Source of the DNA: Lachnospiraceae bacterium UBA4292
Lineage (GTDB): Bacteria > Bacillota > Clostridia > Lachnospirales > Lachnospiraceae
Assembly: GCA_002395865.1 (NCBI GenBank)
Contig: DGVE01000187.1
Span: 1 to 17,109, forward strand
Length of the DNA stretch: 17,109 bases
Direction: 5' to 3'
Each line of letters starts with the position of its first letter. The stretch's first letter is position 1. The position numbers were made by a program, and so were the translations under genes. This document shows, one piece after another, positions 7,561 to 14,305 of the stretch. The notes under the pieces were generated by a model that did not search any database, was not told the origin of the DNA, and saw only the letters and a program-made list of their open reading frames with translations.

Positions 7561-8280
7561 ATGGGAATGATGGATGGTATCAAAAACAGGTTTCACATCA
7601 GCGGCATGATCGAGGATGACGACCTGGATGAGGACTTCGATGAGTTCGAGGACGATGACGAGTTCGAGGAAGAACCGGTGAAGAGCGGCGGACTGTTCGG
7701 AGGACTTTTCAAAAAGAACAACTCAGAGCCTTTGGACGATGAGGACGACGAGACAGAAGAACCTCCCGTAGAGAAGAAGGCTCCCAAGTTCGCTCCCAGA
7801 AAGACCTTTGAGCCGAAGAAGTCCGATTTCGACGATTTTTCTTCGGAACCCGTAAAGGGCACCTTCAACCCTGCCAAGTCATCTGTCAGGAAGACAGTTG
7901 ATATAGAGCCGGCACCTGTAAAGGAGACGCCGAAGAACAAAAACGCGGGAGGAAAGGTTGTTTCAATGAGTAAATCATCTTCATCGACAGCAGCAGGATC
8001 AAAGATTATGAACGAATTATTTATGCTTAAACCCAAAAAATATGACGACGCGGAGGTGGCTGTTGACGCTCTCCTCGCGAAGAAGGTCGTTATCATCAAT
8101 ATCGAGGGACTCAATGTAGAGATCGCGCAGTATGTTACCGATTTCGTGACAGGTGCCAACTATTCCATCGGCGGCAACGCAAGCACTATCAACAATCAGG
8201 TGCTCATCTTCACACCTCCGGGAGTGGACCTCACAGGTGCCTTCGAGGATACAAAGAGCGATACAACAAAGGAATTTTGA
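7561..8280 (+). CDS. sepF: Cell division protein SepF with long acidic linker
   Basis: SepF anchors and bundles FtsZ at the membrane in Gram-positive bacteria. At 239 residues it is much longer than the roughly 150 residues of B. subtilis SepF. Residues 1-15 form the expected membrane-binding amphipathic helix (M-G-M-M-D-G-I-K-N-R-F). Residues 18-75 are extremely rich in Asp and Glu, broken only by a Gly/Phe-rich patch at 43-52 (G-G-L-F-G-G-L-F), and 76-148 is a Lys/Pro/Ser-rich disordered stretch. The conserved SepF core is 152-230, including V-V-I-I-N-I-E-G-L, V-T-D-F-V-T-G and the I-G-G turn followed by L-I-F-T-P-P-G-V. The site AAAGGAG (7547-7553) supports the start. The gene is translated after yggS and followed by a terminator. 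Confidence 0.95.
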   Translation: MGMMDGIKNRFHISGMIEDDDLDEDFDEFEDDDEFEEEPVKSGGLFGGLFKKNNSEPLDDEDDETEEPPVEKKAPKFAPRKTFEPKKSDFDDFSSEPVKGTFNPAKSSVRKTVDIEPAPVKETPKNKNAGGKVVSMSKSSSSTAAGSKIMNELFMLKPKKYDDAEVAVDALLAKKVVIINIEGLNVEIAQYVTDFVTGANYSIGGNASTINNQVLIFTPPGVDLTGAFEDTKSDTTKEF

Positions 8281-8310
8281 TCTGTAATCAATAACAATAG
8301 CTAATCATCA

Positions 8311-8336
8311 GGCCATTGCCACGGCAATGGCCTTTA
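8311..8336 (+). terminator. Hairpin terminator between sepF and lspA
   Basis: GGCCATTGCC (8311-8320) and GGCAATGGCC (8323-8332) are perfect complements. Realistically this is an 8-9 bp stem with a 4-6 nt loop. The T-tract after it (TTTAT) is short, so termination may be partial. That would fit lspA having no visible promoter of its own and starting only 10 nt downstream. Confidence 0.65.
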
Positions 8337-8346
8337 TCAGGTATTC

Positions 8347-8898
8347 ATGAACAAGAGATCTATAGTAATAAGAAACATATTCTGCCTTGTGACAGTTGCT
8401 GCTCTGGTTGCGCTTGATCAGCTGACCAAAGCGGCTGTAGTGGCGAAGCTGAAGGGCAAGGCCGACTTCGCCATAATTAAGGGAGTGCTGGAGCTTCAGT
8501 ACGCGGAGAACAGAGGAGCCGCTTTCGGTATATTCCAGAACCGACAGTTGCCCATAACCATCCTTTCGCTTCTCATCGCCGGAGGACTGCTGTTCCTTTT
8601 TGAGACCACGCCTTACAAGAAGCGCATGAGACCAGCGCTTGTGTGCTACGCACTCATCATGGCAGGTGCCATCGGCAATATGATAGACAGGATCAAGCAG
8701 TCTTATGTTGTCGATTTCATTTACTTTAAGATAATCAACTTCCCCAACTTCAATGTGGCGGATATATGTGTCACCTGCGGATGCGCGGTTCTCATCGTAC
8801 TCTTCATGTTCTACTACAAGGAGGACGACGAGCTGACGGTATTCTCAAAGAAAAAGGCGGAAGCGACCGTTAAAGATACGGACAAAGAGGAGAGCTAA
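8347..8898 (+). CDS. lspA: Lipoprotein signal peptidase (signal peptidase II)
   Basis: A membrane aspartyl protease that removes signal peptides from prolipoproteins after lipidation; the S11-like lipoprotein in this window would be a substrate. The 183 residues contain four hydrophobic helices. Conserved boxes are D-Q-L-T-K (24-28), E-N-R-G-A-A-F-G (54-61), G-A-I-G-N-M-I-D-R (107-115, catalytic Asp114), V-V-D-F (121-124) and F-N-V-A-D (135-139, catalytic Asp139). The charged C-terminal tail (158-183) is somewhat longer than usual. The ribosome binding site is weak (TCAGG) and lies in the tail of the preceding terminator. rluD begins 1 nt after the stop, a common lspA-rluD pairing. Confidence 0.96.
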   Translation: MNKRSIVIRNIFCLVTVAALVALDQLTKAAVVAKLKGKADFAIIKGVLELQYAENRGAAFGIFQNRQLPITILSLLIAGGLLFLFETTPYKKRMRPALVCYALIMAGAIGNMIDRIKQSYVVDFIYFKIINFPNFNVADICVTCGCAVLIVLFMFYYKEDDELTVFSKKKAEATVKDTDKEES

Positions 8899-8899
8899 A

Positions 8900-9817
8900 T
8901 TGCCGGATGTATTTGTAGTCAGTGAGGAGTATGACGGGGAGAGGCTGGATAAGTATCTTTCACTCGTGAATGAAACGCTCTCCAGAAGCTTCCTTCAGAA
9001 GCTCATAAAGGACGGCGAAGTGCTGGTGAACGGCCGTGTTCCGAAGGCTTCTCTCAAGCTTTCGGAAAATGACAGCATATGTCTGAATGTCCCGCAGACC
9101 ATCGTCCCGGACATTCTTCCGGAGCCGATCGATATCGATATCATCTATGAGGACGATGATGTTATACTGGTGAATAAGCCGAAGGGCATGGTGGTGCACC
9201 CCGGTGCGGGGCATTTCTCCGGGACGCTTGTAAATGCCCTCATGTACCATTGCGGGAGCTCTCTCTCCGGCATAAACGGTATCGCGAGACCCGGTATAGT
9301 ACACCGCATCGACAAGGACACCACGGGCATCATCATCGCCTGCAAAAACGACCGGTCTCACAGGCTTATAGCGCAACAGCTCAAGGATCATACCGTCACC
9401 AGACGATACTATGCGATATGTCACGGCAATATCAAAGAGGATGAGCTTACTATAGATGCTCCTCTGGGACGACACCCCGTGGACAGAAAGAAAGTGGCCA
9501 TAGTGAGAGACGGGCGCAATGCCGTAACGCATGTGAAGGTGCTCGAGAGATACGGCTCCTACACCTTCATAGAGTGCAGGCTCGAGACAGGAAGGATGCA
9601 CCAGATAAGGGTACATCTGGCTTCCAAGGGGCACCCACTTTTAGGGGACGAAGTGTACGGACCTGCGGACAACAGGTATCGGATCACCGGGCAGACGCTC
9701 CACGCGTATGTGTTGGGCTTCATACATCCGACGACGGGGGAATACATGGAGTTTCAGGCTGAGCTTCCCGGTTATTTCAGGGCTCTGCTGGAGAGATTCC
9801 GTCAGGGAAAGCTTTAA
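8900..9817 (+). CDS. rluD: RluD-family 23S rRNA pseudouridine synthase
   Basis: This enzyme isomerises specific uridines to pseudouridine, most likely in 23S rRNA. The start is the TTG at 8900, directly after the lspA stop and preceded by GAGGAGAG inside lspA, so translation is probably coupled. An N-terminal S4 RNA-binding domain (about 14-63, R-L-D-K-Y-L then L-I-K-D-G-E-V-L-V-N-G) is followed by the RsuA/RluA catalytic domain. The catalytic Asp is D138 in H-R-I-D-K-D-T-T-G (135-143). V-N-K-P-K-G-M-V-V-H-P (91-101), L-E-T-G-R-M-H-Q-I-R-V-H-L and G-D-x-V-Y-G are also present. The length, 305 residues, is normal. RluD, RluC and YlyB subtypes cannot be separated with certainty from the sequence alone. 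Confidence 0.93.
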   Translation: MPDVFVVSEEYDGERLDKYLSLVNETLSRSFLQKLIKDGEVLVNGRVPKASLKLSENDSICLNVPQTIVPDILPEPIDIDIIYEDDDVILVNKPKGMVVHPGAGHFSGTLVNALMYHCGSSLSGINGIARPGIVHRIDKDTTGIIIACKNDRSHRLIAQQLKDHTVTRRYYAICHGNIKEDELTIDAPLGRHPVDRKKVAIVRDGRNAVTHVKVLERYGSYTFIECRLETGRMHQIRVHLASKGHPLLGDEVYGPADNRYRITGQTLHAYVLGFIHPTTGEYMEFQAELPGYFRALLERFRQGKL

Positions 9818-9824
9818 TTCGGTG

Positions 9825-9853
9825 TTGAATAATTTATTAAATTATTATATACT
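9825..9853 (+). promoter_or_regulatory. Sigma-A promoter before the cytidylate-kinase-like gene
   Basis: A -35 box TTGAAT (9825-9830), a 17-nt AT-only spacer, and a -10 box TATACT (9848-9853). It lies 8 nt after the rluD stop and would give a leader of about 40 nt. Confidence 0.65.
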
Positions 9854-9898
9854 TCAAGTGGTTTTATAGAATGTGAAACAATTTCAGGAGGATATTAT

Positions 9899-10510
9899 AT
9901 GTCGGATAACAACATCATCATCACCATAGGACGTGAGACCGGCAGCGGCGGCAGGGAGATCGGAAGGATGCTCGCCTCGAGGCTCGGTATCGACTACTAC
10001 GACAGGGAGCTCATACAGGTGGCTGCGAAGAACAGCGGTCTGTGCGAGGAGGTGCTCGAGAGTTATGACGAAAGACCCACGAGCAGCTTCCTGTATTCGC
10101 TCGTGATGGACGGCGGCACATTCGGCAGCAATCTGCCCATCAATCACAAGGTGTTCCTTGCGCAGTTCGACGCCATAAGGCATATTGCCGACAAGGGCAG
10201 CTGCGTGATCGTGGGAAGATGCGCGGACTATGCTTTGTCTGAGTACACGAACAAGCTCAGTGTATTCATTACCGGTACGATGGAGGCCAAGGCTCTGTCC
10301 ATTTCAAAGCGCAATCAGCTGTCCATCGACAAGGCAAAGGATTTCGTCATGAAGTCCGACAAAAAGCGCGCCAACTACTATAATTTCTACACCGGAAGAC
10401 AGTGGGGACACGCCAAGACTTATGATCTTTGCGTCAATTCAAGCAACCTCGGCTATGAGAACACGGTCGACCTGATCATAAGTTGTTTAAACATGAAAAA
10501 CAGCAGATAA
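9899..10510 (+). CDS. Cytidylate-kinase-like P-loop protein
   Basis: A 203-residue cytosolic protein of the cytidylate kinase-like family common in Clostridia (distinct from Cmk proper). The P-loop is G-R-E-T-G-S-G-G-R-E-I-G (11-22), which is the G-R-x-x-G-S-G-G form and not the classical G-K-[ST], as expected for this family. Y-Y-D-R-E-L-I (33-39), I-V-G-R-C-A-D-Y (about 103-110) and a lid-like basic segment (K-S-D-K-K-R-A-N-Y-Y-N) follow. The substrate of this family is not settled; nucleoside monophosphate phosphorylation is the homology-based guess. The site CAGGAGG lies 7 nt before the ATG. The gene has its own promoter and stands alone between the lspA-rluD operon and the rplU operon. 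Confidence 0.85.
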   Translation: MSDNNIIITIGRETGSGGREIGRMLASRLGIDYYDRELIQVAAKNSGLCEEVLESYDERPTSSFLYSLVMDGGTFGSNLPINHKVFLAQFDAIRHIADKGSCVIVGRCADYALSEYTNKLSVFITGTMEAKALSISKRNQLSIDKAKDFVMKSDKKRANYYNFYTGRQWGHAKTYDLCVNSSNLGYENTVDLIISCLNMKNSR

Positions 10511-10524
10511 TCTTAAAAAAGTTA

Positions 10525-10553
10525 TTGACACACCATCTGTTTTTTGATATAGT
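10525..10553 (+). promoter_or_regulatory. Strong sigma-A promoter of the rplU operon
   Basis: A perfect -35 box TTGACA (10525-10530), a 17-nt spacer and a -10 box TATAGT (10548-10553). It is suited to high-level ribosomal protein expression. Transcription should start near 10560. Confidence 0.85.
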
Positions 10554-10556
10554 ACG

Positions 10557-10612
10557 TGGGTATGCCGCACGACGAGGGTCAAGTGCGCTTAAAGCGCCCC
10601 CATAGCCGGCGA
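10557..10612 (+). ncRNA. Probable ribosomal protein L21 leader (cis-regulatory RNA)
   Basis: The 80-nt untranslated leader before rplU can fold. GG and TATG (10558-10564) pair with CATA and CC (10601-10607) as a closing stem with one mismatch. Inside, GGG (10576-10578) pairs with CCC (10598-10600) and GCGC (10585-10588) with GCGC (10594-10597) around a TTAAA loop. Low-GC Gram-positives carry an L21 leader family at this place that is thought to bind L21 for feedback control. Family membership is inferred from position and fold; no covariance search was possible. Confidence 0.6.
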
Positions 10613-10638
10613 GTAAAGATAAATAGGAGGTACGCAGC

Positions 10639-10947
10639 ATGTATGCAATCATTGCGACCGGTGGCAAGCAGTACAAGGTAGAAGAGGGAGATGTCATCAG
10701 AGTTGAGAAGCTCGACGTTGAGGCAGATGCCGAGTATGTTTTCGACAGCGTATTGGCAGTCGGAGGCGACGATCTCATTATCGGTGATCCCACTGTAGCC
10801 GGAGCTACTGTATCCGCATCTGTAGTCGGTAATGGCAAGGCCAGGAAGGTTATCGTTTACAAGTATAAGAGAAAGTCCGGATACCACAAGAAGAACGGTC
10901 ACAGACAGCAGTATACAGAGCTTAAGATCAACAAGATCAACGCTTAA
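10639..10947 (+). CDS. rplU: 50S ribosomal protein L21
   Basis: A structural protein of the large ribosomal subunit that contacts 23S rRNA. At 102 residues it has the exact family length. The N-terminus M-Y-A-I-I-A-T-G-G-K-Q-Y-K-V is diagnostic, and the C-terminal K-Y-K-R-K-S-G-Y-H-K-K-N-G-H-R-Q matches the conserved basic tail. AGGAGG at 10625-10630 precedes the ATG. It is the first gene of the conserved rplU-prp-rpmA operon and is probably autoregulated through its leader. Confidence 0.99.
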   Translation: MYAIIATGGKQYKVEEGDVIRVEKLDVEADAEYVFDSVLAVGGDDLIIGDPTVAGATVSASVVGNGKARKVIVYKYKRKSGYHKKNGHRQQYTELKINKINA

Positions 10948-10950
10948 GCC

Positions 10951-11319
10951 ATGATCACTGCAAGAGTTATTGTCGACGCGGACGGAGACCTGTTCGGAAT
11001 CCATGTGAGCGGACATGCGGGATACGCTAAGCACGGTAAAGATATCGTGTGCGCAGCGGTCTCGGCACTTACACTGGGTGCGGTGAATTCCATCGTAGAA
11101 TACACCGGTCAGGACATCATCTGTGAGACAGGCGAGGACGGACTTCTCAGATTCAAGTTTGAAAATAAGCCTTCGCACGATTCCATCCTGCTGTTTAAGT
11201 CTATGTTGCTGGGACTCAGGAACATAAGCGAACAGTACGGGGAGCATTATCTGCGGATCTTGTACCTGCAGAAATGCGGACGAAAGCAATATCGCGATTA
11301 TCAATTTCAGGAGGTGTAG
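10951..11319 (+). CDS. prp: Ribosomal-processing cysteine protease Prp
   Basis: This protease removes the N-terminal extension of ribosomal protein L27, a step needed for L27 function in Firmicutes. The 122 residues carry the catalytic pair in its family context: His22 in S-G-H-A-G-Y and Cys34 in D-I-V-C-A-A-V-S, at the same numbering as S. aureus Prp. The start lies 3 nt after the rplU stop, with rpmA 3 nt beyond its own stop. Its substrate is encoded by the next gene, whose leader peptide carries the expected cleavage site. Confidence 0.96.
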   Translation: MITARVIVDADGDLFGIHVSGHAGYAKHGKDIVCAAVSALTLGAVNSIVEYTGQDIICETGEDGLLRFKFENKPSHDSILLFKSMLLGLRNISEQYGEHYLRILYLQKCGRKQYRDYQFQEV

Positions 11320-11322
11320 ATT

Positions 11323-11604
11323 ATGTTAGTTATGAACCTTCAGCTGTTTGCGCATAAAAAGGGAGTTGGTTCCACAAAGAACGGCAGAGACTCCGAGTCC
11401 AAGAGACTTGGCGCAAAGAGAGCGGACGGACAGTTTGTTAAAGCCGGAAATATTCTCTTCAGACAGCGCGGCACCAAGATTCATCCCGGTACAAACGTAG
11501 GTATCGGCGGTGATGACACCCTTTTCGCTAAGGCAGACGGTGTTGTTCGTTTCGAGAGAAAGGGCAGGGATAAGAAGCAGGTTTCTGTATATCCCGTTGC
11601 TTAA
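11323..11604 (+). CDS. rpmA: 50S ribosomal protein L27 precursor with Prp-cleaved leader
   Basis: A large-subunit protein whose mature N-terminus reaches toward the peptidyl-transferase centre. It has 93 residues. The first nine (M-L-V-M-N-L-Q-L-F) form the Firmicutes-type leader, and Prp should cut between Phe9 and Ala10 to give the mature start A-H-K-K-G. The body contains [12 protein letters not shown] and [10 protein letters not shown] as expected. CAGGAGG lies 7-9 nt upstream, overlapping the end of prp. A strong terminator follows, ending the operon. Confidence 0.98.
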   Translation: MLVMNLQLFAHKKGVGSTKNGRDSESKRLGAKRADGQFVKAGNILFRQRGTKIHPGTNVGIGGDDTLFAKADGVVRFERKGRDKKQVSVYPVA

Positions 11605-11625
11605 TTCAGAGCAAATGTTTACTTC

Positions 11626-11657
11626 GGGCTTCAGATCGTATCTGAAGCCTGTTTTTA
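11626..11657 (+). terminator. Rho-independent terminator after rpmA
   Basis: GGCTTCAGAT (11627-11636) pairs perfectly with ATCTGAAGCC (11640-11649) across a CGT loop, with a G-U pair below. It is followed by TGTTTTT. Confidence 0.9.
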
Positions 11658-11686
11658 GATTTTAGTAAAAGCGTTAAGGTGTGGAT

Positions 11687-12961
11687 ATGTTTGCGGACAG
11701 AGCAAAAATATATATCCGCTCCGGCAAGGGCGGCGACGGTCATGTGAGCTTCAGACGTGAGCTCTATGTGGCTGCGGGCGGGCCCGACGGAGGGGACGGC
11801 GGAAGAGGCGGCGATGTTATATTCGTCGTTGATGAGGGCATGAACACCCTCACGGACTACCGCCACAGAACCAAATACAAGGCAGGCGACGGTTCACCCG
11901 GCAACAAGAAGCGTCAGCACGGTGCGGATGGCGAGGACCTGATACTCAAGGTTCCGGAGGGTACTGTTCTTAAGGATGCTGCGACGGGACTTATCGTGGC
12001 CGATATGTCCGGTGAGAACAAGCGTGTGACTGTGCTTAAGGGCGGTAAGGGCGGCCTGGGAAATATGCATTTTGCGACCTCCACCATGCAGGTCCCCAAA
12101 TACGCGCAGCCCGGCCAGCCCGCGAAGGAGCTTGAGCTTCTCATGGAGCTTAAGCTTATAGCGGATGTGGGGCTTTGCGGATTTCCGAATGCGGGCAAAT
12201 CCACCTTTCTCAGCGTGGTATCGAATGCAAGGCCTGAGATAGCCAATTATCCTTTCACGACGCTCACGCCGCATCTCGGCGTGGTCGATTACAAGGGTAT
12301 CGACGGCTTCGTAATAGCCGATATCCCCGGACTTATCGAGGGAGCTTCGGAGGGAGTCGGGCTCGGCCATGATTTCCTGCGCCATATCGAGAGGACGAAG
12401 GTTCTCATCAACATAGTAGATGCGGCCGGCACAGAGGGCAGGGATCCCGTGGAGGATGTGAGGATCATTCGCGAGGAACTGGCCTCATACAACGAGGAGC
12501 TCCCTGACAGGCCCTGCGTGATCGCGGCCAATAAAATGGATGTACTGGACGATAAAGCCAGAGAAGAGGCCTTAGAACGCTTAAGAGAGGCATATCCCGA
12601 CGATACGGTCGTTGCCATATCGGCCGTGAGCGGCGAGGGCATCGATAAGCTTCTGTACATAGTAAAAGATATACTGGCTGAGCTTCCTGAGGAGACCACC
12701 GTATTTGAGAGCGAGTTCACCTACGAGACGCCCGACGAGAACCTTCCCTATACAGTCGAATTCAAAAACGGCGAGTATGTGGTCGAGGGGCCTAAGATCG
12801 ACAAGATGCTCGGCTATACGAATATCGATTCGGAGAAGGGCTTCGAGTTTTTCCAGAACTTCCTTAAGAGCGAAGGAATCCTTGACGAGCTGGAGCGTCT
12901 TGGCATTCAGGACGGAGATACCGTGAGGATGTACGGTCTGACATTTGATTATTACAAGTAG
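11687..12961 (+). CDS. obgE: Obg-family GTPase ObgE/CgtA
   Basis: An essential GTPase for late 50S assembly that also responds to (p)ppGpp and stress. I choose the ATG at 11687 over the GTG at 11681: AAGGTG ends 5 nt before the ATG but touches the GTG, and family members begin M-F-x-D. The protein has 424 residues. The Gly-rich Obg fold covers 1-158 (G-G-P-D-G-G-D-G-G-R-G-G). The G domain has G1 G-F-P-N-A-G-K-S (165-172), Switch I Y-P-F-T-T-L (188-193), G3 D-I-P-G (212-215) and G4 N-K-M-D (282-285). The C-terminal OCT domain (about 345-424) of Gram-positive Obg is present. No promoter is obvious after the rpmA terminator, so expression may depend on read-through. yhbY follows with 10 nt spacing. 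Confidence 0.97.
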   Translation: MFADRAKIYIRSGKGGDGHVSFRRELYVAAGGPDGGDGGRGGDVIFVVDEGMNTLTDYRHRTKYKAGDGSPGNKKRQHGADGEDLILKVPEGTVLKDAATGLIVADMSGENKRVTVLKGGKGGLGNMHFATSTMQVPKYAQPGQPAKELELLMELKLIADVGLCGFPNAGKSTFLSVVSNARPEIANYPFTTLTPHLGVVDYKGIDGFVIADIPGLIEGASEGVGLGHDFLRHIERTKVLINIVDAAGTEGRDPVEDVRIIREELASYNEELPDRPCVIAANKMDVLDDKAREEALERLREAYPDDTVVAISAVSGEGIDKLLYIVKDILAELPEETTVFESEFTYETPDENLPYTVEFKNGEYVVEGPKIDKMLGYTNIDSEKGFEFFQNFLKSEGILDELERLGIQDGDTVRMYGLTFDYYK

Positions 12962-12971
12962 GAGTTATAAT

Positions 12972-13262
12972 ATGACTACAAAACAGAGGGCTTATCTGAG
13001 AAGCCTTGCAATGACGATGGATCCGGTCGCAAATATCGGCAAGGGCAGTGTGACGGACGAGAATATTGACGCGATAAAGGAGGCTCTCGAGGCGAGGGAG
13101 CTTATCAAGATCGCTGTACTTAAGAACTGCCTCGATGATCCGAAGACAGTGGCGCAGGCAGTGGCCGAGCACACTCAGGCCGAGCTGGTGCAGGTGATCG
13201 GCAGAAGATTCGTGCTATACAAAGAGGCTTACGACCCGAAGAACAGACATATAAAGATCTGA
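12972..13262 (+). CDS. yhbY: YhbY-type RNA-binding protein (CRM domain)
   Basis: A 96-residue single CRM-domain protein associated with pre-50S ribosomal particles. The ATG at 12972 is preferred because TAGGAG lies 7 nt before it; upstream in-frame codons overlap obgE. Signatures are L-T-like start K-Q-R-A-Y-L-R-S, N-I-G-K-G-S-V-T (21-28), a long helix ending in L-I-K-I-A-V, and G-R-R-F-V-L-Y-K (76-83). obgE-yhbY adjacency is conserved and links both to large-subunit assembly. Confidence 0.95.
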   Translation: MTTKQRAYLRSLAMTMDPVANIGKGSVTDENIDAIKEALEARELIKIAVLKNCLDDPKTVAQAVAEHTQAELVQVIGRRFVLYKEAYDPKNRHIKI

Positions 13263-13314
13263 GTTTATTATTTATCAGAGTATGACGGGGCATACGATAT
13301 AGCTTGAAAGAACC

Positions 13315-13902
13315 ATGGATTACGATTTTAAGGCAATAAAAAAGAAGCTGAAGAGCGATCTGGATGAGGAGCGCTACAAGCACACGAAGGGTGTGGCGCA
13401 TACTGCAGTGAGCCTTGCCATGAGATATGAATACGACCTTCAGAAGGCCTATCTGGCCGGGCTTCTTCATGACTGCGCGAAATGCATACCCGACGAAGAA
13501 AAGCTGGCTCTGTGCAAAAAGTACGGCCACGTCCTTTCGGAGTCGGAGAAGAACAACCATGCTCTGATTCACGCGGGGCTGGGCGTGTATATCGCAAAGG
13601 ACAGATACGGCATAGATGACGATGAAGTGCTCGGCGCTATAAGGTGGCACACCACCGGAAGACCCGGAATGACGCTTCTTGAGAAGATCATATTTACGGC
13701 CGATTATATAGAGCCGAACAGGACGAAGCAGGAGAACCTGACAGCCATAAGAAAAGAAGCTTTCGTGGACATCGACAGATGCATCTATATGATAAGCGCG
13801 GACACGATAAGATTTCTTGAGAAAAGAAACACCGGCATCATAGACCCCTATACCGGACAGGTCTATGAATTCTATAAAAAGAAGACCGGAGCGGAGGAAT
13901 AA
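13315..13902 (+). CDS. yqeK: YqeK-type bis(5'-nucleosyl)-tetraphosphatase (symmetrical), HD domain
   Basis: An HD-superfamily metal-dependent hydrolase that cleaves diadenosine tetraphosphate into two ADP, controlling this stress nucleotide. The 195 residues contain the metal and catalytic residues: His23 (R-Y-K-H), His52-Asp53 (L-L-H-D-C-A-K), His86 (L-I-H-A-G), His112 (R-W-H-T-T-G) and Asp130 (T-A-D-Y-I-E-P). The ribosome binding site is weak (GAAAG, 8 nt before ATG). nadD normally precedes yqeK in this cluster, but only 52 nt separate yhbY from yqeK here. rsfS starts on the base after its stop, so the two are coupled. Confidence 0.94.
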   Translation: MDYDFKAIKKKLKSDLDEERYKHTKGVAHTAVSLAMRYEYDLQKAYLAGLLHDCAKCIPDEEKLALCKKYGHVLSESEKNNHALIHAGLGVYIAKDRYGIDDDEVLGAIRWHTTGRPGMTLLEKIIFTADYIEPNRTKQENLTAIRKEAFVDIDRCIYMISADTIRFLEKRNTGIIDPYTGQVYEFYKKKTGAEE

Positions 13903-14247
13903 ATGCAAGAGACACTTAAAATGATAGTAAATGCCATAGAGGCGAAGCTCGGCAGGGATACAAGGGTGATAGATATTTCGGCCGTTTCATCCATCGCGGA
14001 TTATTTCGTGATAACATCCGGTTCGAATGACCGCCAGGTACAGGCGATATCGGATAACATCCAGGAGGTCCTCGGCAGGGCAGGGATATATGCAAGATCC
14101 ACGGAAGGATATGCGGGCGCGTCCTGGGTGCTTCTTGACTACAACGATGTAATCATCCATGTATTCTCGGAGGAGGACAGAAGCTTCTATGACCTCGAGA
14201 GGATATGGCGCGACGGGAAGGTCGTAGATATCGATACGCTTAAATAA
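13903..14247 (+). CDS. rsfS: Ribosomal silencing factor RsfS
   Basis: RsfS binds L14 on the 50S subunit and blocks joining with 30S when nutrients are low. It has 114 residues, the normal length. Conserved features are D-I-S-A-V-S-S-I-A-D-Y-F-V-I-T-S-G (24-40), the G-Y-A-G-A-S-W-V-L-L-D-Y block (69-80), V-I-I-H-V-F (83-88) and Y-D-L-E-R-I-W (96-102). GGAGGAA directly precedes the start, inside the end of yqeK. It is the last gene of the obgE-to-rsfS unit and converges on lexA. Confidence 0.97.
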   Translation: MQETLKMIVNAIEAKLGRDTRVIDISAVSSIADYFVITSGSNDRQVQAISDNIQEVLGRAGIYARSTEGYAGASWVLLDYNDVIIHVFSEEDRSFYDLERIWRDGKVVDIDTLK

Positions 14248-14259
14248 GCTGAAAATGAA

Positions 14260-14305
14260 AGGCCCGAAGGCAGTTCCGTGAGGAATGTCTTCGGGTCTGT
14301 TTTAA
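14260..14305. terminator. Bidirectional terminator between rsfS and lexA
   Basis: A 17-bp stem (14260-14277 with 14282-14298, GTGA loop, one bulged G, two G-U pairs) is followed on the + strand by TGTTTTAAT. On the - strand it is followed by the complement of GAAAATGAAA, also T-rich. It can serve both convergent genes. Confidence 0.88.

Noticed and set aside
8960..9634. A 224-codon open frame on the - strand
   Set aside because: It is antisense to the rluD catalytic domain, with no start signal and no motif.
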